A stretch of DNA of 64,000 nt from UMGS1696 sp045643285 (lineage in GTDB: Bacteria; Bacillota; Clostridia; Oscillospirales; CAG-272): NCBI GenBank assembly GCA_045643285.1, contig JAZUKN010000086.1, positions 1-64,000 on the forward strand, given 5' to 3'. A program made the position numbers and the translations under genes. Position 1 is the stretch's first letter; the number at the start of each line of letters is the position of its first letter. A model generated the notes under the pieces. It was not told where the DNA came from and did no database searches. It saw only the letters and a program-made list of their open reading frames with translations. Shown here piece after piece: positions 24,494-30,626 of the stretch.

Positions 24494-25455
24494 TGTTCAC
24501 GCTTAATAAATCGCCCGAAAAGGACTTTATCATACTCAATATCACGGACCCACAGCTTTCCGACGAAGAGAGCGAGCCGGATCACCTCTACTATAGAATA
24601 TTCGATGACACGGTGAAAAAACTCCTCGACAGAGTGCATCCCGACCTCATCACGGTCACCGGCGACATATCGTGGTCGCACTGTCCGATCGCTCACAAGC
24701 GGTTTTGTGACTACATGGACGCGCTCGGCGTGAAGTGGGCGCCCGTCTGGGGAAACCACGACTGCGATATGCCCGGCACGCGCGAGCCGAAAGTCGTTGA
24801 GTTCTTCGGGAGGAAAAACTGTCTCTTCGAGAACGGCGACGAGCGGTTCGGAAACGGCAACTACATCATCCGAATCGACGAGGGAGAAAAGCCCGTAGAG
24901 GCGCTGTTCATGCTCGATTCGCACGACAGAATGCCGTACATTGACGAAAAGGGCGAAGAGAAAACCGCGTGGGCGAAGCTGTACCCTGAGCAGATCGAAT
25001 GGATGAAAAAAGAGGCAAAAACGATGCCGTGCGAATGTTCGGTGTTCCTGCACATCCCGATCTATGCGTACCGCGAGGCATTTGCGGCGGCGTTCCGGGG
25101 GAACGAATACGATCCGAGATCGGTCAAGGTCGAGGAGTCGGCTGACGCGAAGTTCTGGCGGTACGGCGGCTGTTCGGGTGTGATGAACGAAGAAGAGCGG
25201 ATCTGCTCTTATCCCGAAGACGACGGCGCAATGGCGGCGATCGAGGATGCCGGAAACATCAGGCTGATCGTCTGCGGTCACGACCACACAAACAACTTTA
25301 TCATACCGTGGCACGGGGTGAAGTTTGTGTACGGGCTGAAGACTGGCGCAGGATGCTATTGGAAGCCGGATATGTCAGGCGGCACGGTGATAACGATCGG
25401 CTCGAGTGGAGTAAAGGACGTACATCACGAGTTCGTCGAGCCGTTAATGGGATAA
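24493..25455 (+). CDS. Calcineurin-like metallophosphoesterase
   Basis: This 320-residue cytoplasmic protein has the order of metal-binding motifs of the family: ITDPQLSD (D-x-H replaced by D-x-Q), VTGDISW (GD), VWGNHDCDMPG (GNHD), FLHIPIYAY and VCGHDHTNNF (GHDH). The substrate is unknown; relatives hydrolyse phosphomonoesters or diesters. The first motif lacks the usual His, which may affect the metal site. The ATG overlaps the stop of the GTPase-NYN gene (TAATG), with an AAAGGA site inside that gene, so the two are translationally coupled. Confidence 0.85.
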   Translation: MFTLNKSPEKDFIILNITDPQLSDEESEPDHLYYRIFDDTVKKLLDRVHPDLITVTGDISWSHCPIAHKRFCDYMDALGVKWAPVWGNHDCDMPGTREPKVVEFFGRKNCLFENGDERFGNGNYIIRIDEGEKPVEALFMLDSHDRMPYIDEKGEEKTAWAKLYPEQIEWMKKEAKTMPCECSVFLHIPIYAYREAFAAAFRGNEYDPRSVKVEESADAKFWRYGGCSGVMNEEERICSYPEDDGAMAAIEDAGNIRLIVCGHDHTNNFIIPWHGVKFVYGLKTGAGCYWKPDMSGGTVITIGSSGVKDVHHEFVEPLMG

Positions 25456-25477
25456 TAAATTAGTTTTCAAAAAACTA

Positions 25478-25506
25478 TTGCAAAAAGCGGAACGGTGTGC
25501 TATAAT
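25478..25506 (+). promoter_or_regulatory. Promoter of the tRNA-Ser locus
   Basis: TTGCAA (25478-25483), 17-bp spacer, TATAAT (25501-25506). It reads first into the scrambled copy at 25537 and then into the intact tRNA-Ser. Confidence 0.8.
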
Positions 25507-25536
25507 ACATTCGTTCCGCTGTGGTGGGATATAATT

Positions 25537-25620
25537 GGACAGGTATCGAAGTGGTTATAACGACGGTGCCTGCACCGTTGCCTGACATCGAAATCAGGAC
25601 TCAGTCAGGCGGACATAATT
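25537..25620 (+). pseudogene. Scrambled partial tRNA-Ser copy
   Basis: The first 26 bases equal the 5' part of the intact tRNA-Ser (acceptor strand and D arm). An 18-base hairpin-forming insert (ACGGTG...CACCGT) follows, then an anticodon arm with an extra A (CCTGACATCGAAATCAGG). The T arm and 3' acceptor strand are missing, so it cannot be a working tRNA. Confidence 0.7.
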
Positions 25621-25626
25621 GAATAA

Positions 25627-25712
25627 GGACAGGTATCGAAGTGGTTATAACGGCCCTGACTCGAAATCAGGTGACGAGCAATCGTCCGAGGGTTCGAATC
25701 CCTCCCTGTCCG
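25627..25712 (+). tRNA. tRNA-Ser(CGA)
   Basis: An 86-nt class II tRNA. The acceptor GGACAGG pairs with CCTGTCC, discriminator G. The anticodon stem CCTGA/TCAGG has loop CTCGAAA (anticodon CGA, reading TCG). A long variable arm (GACGA...TCGTC) and T arm GGGTTCGAATCCC complete it. Confidence 0.93.
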
Positions 25713-25720
25713 GTGAAACG

Positions 25721-25749
25721 AAAATGCCTCACGAAGTGAGGCGTTTTTG
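25721..25749 (+). terminator. Terminator after tRNA-Ser
   Basis: GCCTCAC-GAA-GTGAGGC stem, then TTTTT. The same hairpin recurs at about 25988-26015 within the second repeat copy. Confidence 0.88.
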
Positions 25750-25759
25750 TTATGTAATG

Positions 25760-25833
25760 CCCTGGCTCGAAATCAGGTGTCGAGCAACCGCTGAACAAGT
25801 TCAGCCACGAGGGTTCGAATCCCTCCCTGTCCG
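25760..25833 (+). pseudogene. 5'-truncated tRNA-Ser 3' half, copy 1
   Basis: It starts at the anticodon stem (CCTGG CTCGAAA TCAGG, with one base changed from the real gene). It continues through an altered, longer variable arm (GCTGAAC...GTTCAGC) to the T arm and CCTGTCCG end. The acceptor 5' strand and D arm are absent. Confidence 0.8.
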
Positions 25834-25839
25834 GTGAAA

Positions 25840-25874
25840 AAACAGAAGTACCGAAAAGGTGCTTCTGTTTTTTT
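25840..25874 (+). terminator. Terminator-like hairpin
   Basis: AACAGAAGTACC/GGTGCTTCTGTT stem with a seven-T run, directly after the first tRNA-Ser 3'-half copy. Confidence 0.85.
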
Positions 25875-25877
25875 AAA

Positions 25878-25981
25878 AAATGAGGGATTCGAACGGGCCG
25901 GTACTGAATGACAGTCCGGTGGACTGTCAGAGCCGACCCTGACCGAGCCGCAGCGAGAAGTCGAATCCCTCCCTGTCCGGT
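25878..25981 (+). other. Rearranged tRNA-Ser pieces
   Basis: It contains an inverted T-arm piece (GAGGGATTCGAAC, 25882-25894), a hairpin TGACAGTCC-GGT-GGACTGTCA, and a fourth-type copy of the tRNA 3' end (TCGAATCCCTCCCTGTCCGG) at 25961-25980. Confidence 0.7.
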
Positions 25982-26102
25982 AAAACGAAAATGCCTCACG
26001 AAGTGAGGCGTTTTTGTTATGTAATGCCCTGGCTCGAAATCAGGTGTCGAGCAACCGCTGAACAAGTTCAGCCACGAGGGTTCGAATCCCTCCCTGTCCG
26101 GT
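25961..26102 (+). repeat. 142-bp direct repeat, second copy
   Basis: Near-identical to 25694-25835. It includes the tRNA 3' end, the GCCTCAC terminator hairpin and another tRNA-Ser 3' half. Confidence 0.9.
26027..26100 (+). pseudogene. 5'-truncated tRNA-Ser 3' half, copy 2
   Basis: Same sequence as the fragment at 25760-25833. It lacks the acceptor 5' strand and D arm. Confidence 0.8.
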
Positions 26103-26186
26103 GAACAAAAAACCTGCAAAATCATGCTCCGCAGGAGAAAACACAAAACTTTTTCGGAATTTTTCGGGAAAAATCGCTTTTCCCCC

Positions 26187-26215
26187 TTGATATTTTCCCG
26201 AAAATGGTATACAAT
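26187..26215 (+). promoter_or_regulatory. Promoter of efp
   Basis: TTGATA (26187-26192), 17-bp spacer, TACAAT (26210-26215), 66 bp before the efp ATG. Confidence 0.72.
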
Positions 26216-26281
26216 AAAGCGAATAATATTGAGACAAAAACCGAAAGGAGTAGTCCTCACACCAGAGGATATACAAGAATT

Positions 26282-26839
26282 ATGGTAACAGCAGGCGATT
26301 TCAGAAACGGCGTAACATTTGAATGGGACGGAAAAGTAATGCAGGTAGTTGAATTCCAGCACGTTAAACCCGGCAAGGGCGCAGCTTTCGTCCGTACAAA
26401 GATGAGAAACGTCATCACAGGCGGTGTCGTTGAAACATCGTTCTCCCCTACAGATAAGTTCAACGAGGCAAGAATCGAGCGCAAGGATATGCAGTATTCC
26501 TACGACGACGGCGTCCTCTATCACTTCATGGACACCGAGACATGGGAAGAAACTCTCATTCCTCACGACATGGTCGGCGACAACTTCAAGTTCGTTAAAG
26601 AAGAAATGGTATGCAACATCCGCTCCTACCAGGGCAAGCCGTTTGCAGTAGAACCTCCGATGTTCGTTGAACTCGAAGTAACCGACTGCGAACCCGGTGT
26701 ACGCGGCGATACAGCTACAGGCGGCAACAAGTCCGCAACTGTTGAAACAGGTGCTACTATCAGAGTACCGTTCTTCATCAACCAGGGCGAAGTTATCAGA
26801 ATCGACACAAGAACAGGCGAATACCTCGAAAGAGCATAA
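26282..26839 (+). CDS. efp: Elongation factor P
   Basis: This 186-residue three-domain factor relieves ribosome stalling at polyproline. The domain I loop HVKPGKGAAFVRTK places the modifiable lysine at K32. Domain III ends with the conserved GEYLERA. ATG 26282 gives the standard EF-P length; codons upstream to 26204 are only an open frame reaching into the promoter. The CD1247-type gene follows 21 bp later with its own GGAGG. Confidence 0.96.
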   Translation: MVTAGDFRNGVTFEWDGKVMQVVEFQHVKPGKGAAFVRTKMRNVITGGVVETSFSPTDKFNEARIERKDMQYSYDDGVLYHFMDTETWEETLIPHDMVGDNFKFVKEEMVCNIRSYQGKPFAVEPPMFVELEVTDCEPGVRGDTATGGNKSATVETGATIRVPFFINQGEVIRIDTRTGEYLERA

Positions 26840-26860
26840 ATTCATAAACGGAGGACTGCT

Positions 26861-27331
26861 ATGACATCCAGAGAATACGGCTCTTATATCAAAGGGCTTA
26901 TCGACGGCGGCGCATTCAACAAGGACACGACGGAAGGCAAGATCATATCTTCACTTGCTGAGCTTTGCTCCCAGATGGCGGCTGAGATAGACACTCTCCG
27001 CGACGAGCTCGACGTAGCAAACGAATATCTCGAAGAGCTTGATCACGATCTTGGTGACGCAGAAGAAGAACTCTACGACCTCGAAGACGACATCTACGGC
27101 GACGAAGATGACGACGAGTGCGACGATTGCGAATTCTGCGACTGCGACGACGAAGACTGCGATATGTGCGGTCTCGACGACGAGGACGAGGAAGAAGAAT
27201 TCTACTGCGCTATGTGCCCCGGCTGCGGCGGCAAGGTCTACTTCGATGAAACAATGGATCCCGATGACGTTGTCTGCCCGAACTGCGGCAAGCACCTCAG
27301 CGATGACGACGAAGAAGACGAAGAAAAATAA
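26861..27331 (+). CDS. CD1247-type acidic, cysteine-rich protein
   Basis: This 156-residue protein has an N-terminal helical segment (about 1-70: SYIKGLIDGG, then heptad-like EIDTLRDELDVANEYLEELD), a run of Asp/Glu with cysteines (CDDCEFCDCDDEDCDMCG), and a C-terminal zinc ribbon (CPGCGGKVYFDE and VCPNCGKHLSDD). I recall this family (CD1247 N-terminal domain) next to efp in other Clostridia. Function unknown; the cysteines suggest zinc binding. The very acidic composition argues against nucleic-acid binding except through the ribbon. Confidence 0.8.
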   Translation: MTSREYGSYIKGLIDGGAFNKDTTEGKIISSLAELCSQMAAEIDTLRDELDVANEYLEELDHDLGDAEEELYDLEDDIYGDEDDDECDDCEFCDCDDEDCDMCGLDDEDEEEEFYCAMCPGCGGKVYFDETMDPDDVVCPNCGKHLSDDDEEDEEK

Positions 27332-27344
27332 AATATGATTAAAA

Positions 27345-27384
27345 CAAAAAACAAGCTCGGTAAAACCGGGCTTGTTTTTTGTTT
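27345..27384. terminator. Bidirectional terminator
   Basis: Stem AAGCTCGG/CCGGGCTT with A and T runs on both sides. It serves both the efp transcript and the convergent SLOG gene. Confidence 0.87.
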
Positions 27385-27815
27385 TATGGGAGGTTGATCA
27401 CGATTTTGTGTTTTTTCTCGGCAATTTCCTTGAATTTTGCCGCGCCGCCGGTATTATACCGAACATAAGTTACCACATAATCAGATATGTTTATCATCCA
27501 AAGATTTCTTTTTGATATTGCATATCTCGGCGGAGTATTATCAAGACAGTCCGGAAAAATCGTATCCGAATAATCTTCATTTGATTCACAATTATTTTTG
27601 ACGGGAAGATAAGCTAATACAACTGAATAAATGATATCCGGAAAGTCTTGTTTTAGTTTTTTCAGTGTCTTTCGCACATAATAATCAAAATTCCCGTTGT
27701 TTCCGACATAAAAATTGCGGACGTTTTTATTTAGAATCAAGTCGGTAAGCACAGATATCAGAATCGGTTCGACGGAAGACGGCGTATCTTTATGCCCGAA
27801 AAAAGTGCAAATCAA
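27384..27815 (-). CDS. SLOG-like nucleotide-binding protein
   Basis: This single-domain Rossmann-like protein of about 143 residues has SLOG-type motifs: CTFFGHKDTP at the N terminus, FYVGNNGNFDYYVRKTL in the middle, RNLWMINISDYVVTYV and NTGGAAKF near the end. SLOG proteins bind nucleotides or NAD-derived ligands and often occur as sensors in conflict systems; none is characterised for this subfamily to my knowledge. I favour TTG 27815 (giving MICTFFGH), since a GGTGAT sits just before it; GTG 27824 is the alternative. It is AT-rich and divergent from an HTH gene, with overlapping promoters. Confidence 0.72.
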   Translation of the reverse strand: MICTFFGHKDTPSSVEPILISVLTDLILNKNVRNFYVGNNGNFDYYVRKTLKKLKQDFPDIIYSVVLAYLPVKNNCESNEDYSDTIFPDCLDNTPPRYAISKRNLWMINISDYVVTYVRYNTGGAAKFKEIAEKKHKIVINLP

Positions 27816-27849
27816 AATAATCACCGCGACAAATATGGTTTATGTGTTG

Positions 27850-27878
27850 ATTATACCCGATATATCGGGAATTGTCAA
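27850..27878 (-). promoter_or_regulatory. Promoter of the SLOG gene
   Basis: Minus-strand TTGACA (27873-27878), 17-bp spacer, TATAAT (27850-27855). The spacer contains the 14-bp palindrome at 27856-27869. Confidence 0.88.
27856..27869. promoter_or_regulatory. Palindromic operator candidate
   Basis: CCCGATATATCGGG is a perfect 14-bp palindrome lying between the -35 and -10 boxes of the SLOG promoter. A bound dimer would block that promoter. The likely binder is the divergent HTH protein (inference). Confidence 0.65.
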
Positions 27879-27900
27879 GAAACAAAGCGGAAATTATAAT
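27872..27900 (+). promoter_or_regulatory. Promoter of the HTH gene
   Basis: TTGTCA (27872-27877), 17-bp spacer, TATAAT (27895-27900). Its -35 shares five bases with the opposing SLOG -35. Confidence 0.8.
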
Positions 27901-27913
27901 AGAAATAAAGAGG

Positions 27914-28150
27914 GTGATTTCTATTATAACTTACGATCCGTTGTGGAAAACAATGAAAAATAAAGGTATAACCACATATACTCTCATAAAAAAGTATTCA
28001 TTCAGCAAAGGAACGCTTGATTCCCTTAAACACAACAGAAACATTTCTACAGCAACACTGAATGACATTTGTAATATTCTCTCTTGCAGTGTTGAGGATG
28101 TAATAGCATTCATACCCGACGAGAAACCGTACAAAGACAGTATAAAATAA
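27914..28150 (+). CDS. Small XRE-type helix-turn-helix regulator
   Basis: This protein of about 75-78 residues is one Cro/C1-type domain: PLWKTMKNKGITTYTLIKKYSFSKGTLDSLKHNRNISTATLNDICNILSCSVEDV, with nearly the whole protein in the fold. The start is unclear: GTG 27914 has no spaced Shine-Dalgarno, while AGAGGGTGA ends five bases before an ATT at 27923 that would give MITYDPLWKTMK, the usual family start. ATT initiation is rare but known (infC). It probably represses itself and the divergent SLOG gene. Confidence 0.8.
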   Translation: MISIITYDPLWKTMKNKGITTYTLIKKYSFSKGTLDSLKHNRNISTATLNDICNILSCSVEDVIAFIPDEKPYKDSIK

Positions 28151-28184
28151 AAATAAGCTCGACTATATCGGGCTTATTTTTGTT
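28151..28184 (+). terminator. Terminator after the HTH gene
   Basis: AATAAGC...GCTTATT stem followed by TTTTTG. Confidence 0.8.
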
Positions 28185-28224
28185 TTAGGGGCATTTATAG
28201 TTGAGGCGCTGCCTCAAACTCCGG

Positions 28225-28255
28225 TCAAGTACCTTTTTTAGGAAAAAGGTACTTG
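28225..28255 (-). terminator. Long hairpin downstream of the GT4-CsaB gene
   Basis: TCAAGTACC and GGTACTTGA arms with A/T-rich tops. The remaining bases between 28185 and 28310 hold no other feature. Confidence 0.6.
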
Positions 28256-28310
28256 ACAATCCCCAAAAAACTTTATTGAATTAATCTAACATATCTTTTT
28301 AAGCAAAAAT

Positions 28311-30602
28311 TCATTTCCCCAGAATATCTTTCACTGCGCGCATATCTTCGAGCGAGCGGCGGCGCATTTCCTCTCCGGTTTCAAGAAGCAAACGGCTGAT
28401 CTCGTCGCGGTTTGCGGTGATTTCCTCAGCATAACCGGCAAGAGCGTCCGCAAAATCATCGCCGCGAGTAATGTCGACGGAATATTTTTGCCCAAGCTCC
28501 GCCATCATCGCGCTGACCTTCGGGTCATACGACAGTCCGATGACGGGACAACCGACTGACGACGCAAAAATCACGCTGTGGAGGCGCATTCCGACGAGAA
28601 ATTCGGCTTTACCGAGCACAGCGATAAGCAACGGAGCTGAATCGGGGATATATTTGTACGCCTTGACGCCGTCTGATGCGAGCGAATCGATCAGATGATC
28701 GCAGACGGGAAGATCCTGCGTTTTCTGCATCGGAACAATAAGCGGTACAAGTCCTGTTTTCTGCGAAAAAACGGTGCAGAACTTGCGTATTTCGGCGAGA
28801 TAATGTTCGTCGGCAGAAGAGATTTTCGCACTATCGAACCTTGAAATATGAAGCGGACGGACGGAAACCGCAAAGAACCGTTTTCCGTCAAGTCCGACGG
28901 ACGAGATCACACGTGACAGCGAATGATCGGACGCGGGTCTGATAAGAAATGCCGGATCTGCGGTGAGAGTGATCTTCTCTTTCGTAATACCAAGGGAGAG
29001 AAGTTCCTCAGCCGATTCGCGGTCGCGAACGGACACGTATTCCGCGCGGCTGACAACGGACGCGGCACGCTTTCTGTTCGGCTCATGACTGATCGGTCCA
29101 ATGCCGTTTGCAAGGACTGTGACCTTTTTGCAAAGATTTTCAGCGACAGAGATAACACCGGTATAGTAACCGAGACTACGTTTGCTTGTTTTGTCTTGTA
29201 AAAGGCTTCCGCCGCCGGAAATGAGCATCGTCGAGCGGTTAATTATCTTCTTCAAGGCGAAATAATCAAACCTTGAGACGCAGCCGAGACCTGTGCGTTT
29301 CATTTCTTTTTTAGGAGACTTTGTGAGCGCGGCGATTTTTATGTCCGGCATCTCTCGTGCAAGCGATTCGGTTATGATGTCGAGCAGGCTTTCGTCGCCG
29401 AGATTGCCGAAGCCGTAGTAGCCGCTGAGGACAACATCGGGATTCGATTTTTTCGGATTTATCGGCAACGGAGATGCGAGAGTACGCTCGTACATCGCAA
29501 GATAATCCTTCGCCATACGGTGCGCAGTGTAGTGTTCAAGAATGAACGCACGGTTGTAGTCACCTATTGTTTTCAGCTCGACATCGGGTTTATCAAACAA
29601 AGTCGAAATGTAGTCAAAAAGCACGTTTTCGTCTGCAACACCGAAGCCACGACAACAGAAATTCGTGTCGATAGCCGGTTTGATTTTTGTCTCATCAAAG
29701 ATACCGAGCGAGCCCTGATTTCCTGCGACTATGACGGGCTTTGACGACGCCATTGCTTCAAGTGCGGAGCGCGACACACCGATGAAAACCGTTGCGGCGG
29801 CACAATATTCGTTCGTGTTCGAGACAGCACCCGTGACTGTAACGAGCTGTCGTCCCACTGTTATATTGACTTCATGTGCTTGATTTTTTATTTTATCAAA
29901 CACGTTGCCTCCTCCGACGATTATGATGTCGGAATCGGGGTATTTTTCGGCGATTTTCGGAGCAATGTTCAGAAGTCTGAATGCAGGATCGGCACGGTCT
30001 TCGTCAAGTCGGCTCATGTAAACGATCCTGCGATGTGATTCTTCAAGTGAATGTTTTTCGAGAACTGTGGAAAAATCGGTATTTTCGGAGAATTTTTCAG
30101 TGTCGATCCCGTTTATTGTAACGTGTATTTTGTCGCGTGGGTAGTCGAACTCATCGACGAGATAATCGGTGATGTCGTCCGAAACTGCCATGACTCTCTC
30201 ACCCCAACGGCTGATTTTCCTGAGAAGCGCGTTGTTCGTGAAATTGAGATGTGCTGTCGTGACAAAGCGGAATTTCACGCCGTTATCGAACGTAAGTCTG
30301 TCATGAAGCAGTCCGCATAAAAACGCCGGAATTCTCGCGTGGGCGTGAACTATGTCAAACTGTCCCTCGATGATGATCTTTTCGAGTCCGTTATAGGCCT
30401 TTACCAGACTATTCGGCTGTTTTGAGTGAAGCGGTAGTTTGTAGTGTTTGATTCCGCATTTTTGCGCTTCATCAGCGTACACTCCTCCGAACGACGCGAG
30501 AGAAATATCGTGTCCGAGACGAGATAACTCCCGACACAGTTCAAGGATGTGCGTTTCCGCTCCGCCGATGTTCATTGACATCGTGACCATGAGAATTTTC
30601 AT
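28311..30602 (-). CDS. csaB: Fusion of a GT4 glycosyltransferase and CsaB-type polysaccharide pyruvyl transferase
   Basis: This 763-residue two-domain protein begins with a GT-B glycosyltransferase (residues 1 to about 385: MSMNIGGAETHILELCREL, FDIVHAHARIPAF, VVGGGNVFDKI). From about 390 it continues as a CsaB-like domain (VLSGYYGFGNLGDESLLDII, MLISGGGSLLQDKTSKRS, VLANGIGPISHEPNRK, LTADPAFLI, FLVGMRLHSVIFASSVGCP). CsaB adds ketal pyruvate to the secondary wall polymer that SLH domains bind. Two SLH proteins occur in this window, supporting that role. AGGGGA lies before the ATG. CsaB is often a separate protein, so the fusion may couple sugar addition with pyruvylation. Confidence 0.88.
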   Translation of the reverse strand: MKILMVTMSMNIGGAETHILELCRELSRLGHDISLASFGGVYADEAQKCGIKHYKLPLHSKQPNSLVKAYNGLEKIIIEGQFDIVHAHARIPAFLCGLLHDRLTFDNGVKFRFVTTAHLNFTNNALLRKISRWGERVMAVSDDITDYLVDEFDYPRDKIHVTINGIDTEKFSENTDFSTVLEKHSLEESHRRIVYMSRLDEDRADPAFRLLNIAPKIAEKYPDSDIIIVGGGNVFDKIKNQAHEVNITVGRQLVTVTGAVSNTNEYCAAATVFIGVSRSALEAMASSKPVIVAGNQGSLGIFDETKIKPAIDTNFCCRGFGVADENVLFDYISTLFDKPDVELKTIGDYNRAFILEHYTAHRMAKDYLAMYERTLASPLPINPKKSNPDVVLSGYYGFGNLGDESLLDIITESLAREMPDIKIAALTKSPKKEMKRTGLGCVSRFDYFALKKIINRSTMLISGGGSLLQDKTSKRSLGYYTGVISVAENLCKKVTVLANGIGPISHEPNRKRAASVVSRAEYVSVRDRESAEELLSLGITKEKITLTADPAFLIRPASDHSLSRVISSVGLDGKRFFAVSVRPLHISRFDSAKISSADEHYLAEIRKFCTVFSQKTGLVPLIVPMQKTQDLPVCDHLIDSLASDGVKAYKYIPDSAPLLIAVLGKAEFLVGMRLHSVIFASSVGCPVIGLSYDPKVSAMMAELGQKYSVDITRGDDFADALAGYAEEITANRDEISRLLLETGEEMRRRSLEDMRAVKDILGK

Positions 30603-30626
30603 TCGTCAGTCCCCTGTTCTTTACGT

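Larger units (their letters stand above)
25694..25835 (+). repeat. 142-bp direct repeat, first copy
   Basis: It runs from the T arm of the intact tRNA-Ser through its terminator and a 3'-half tRNA-Ser copy. It matches 25961-26102 with one visible difference (GTGAAACG versus GTAAAACG). Confidence 0.9.

Noticed and set aside
25667..26845. Long minus-strand open frame across the tRNA-Ser array and efp
   Set aside because: It runs antisense to tRNA-Ser pieces and efp, contains the repeated tRNA text twice, and has no ribosome binding site or family resemblance.
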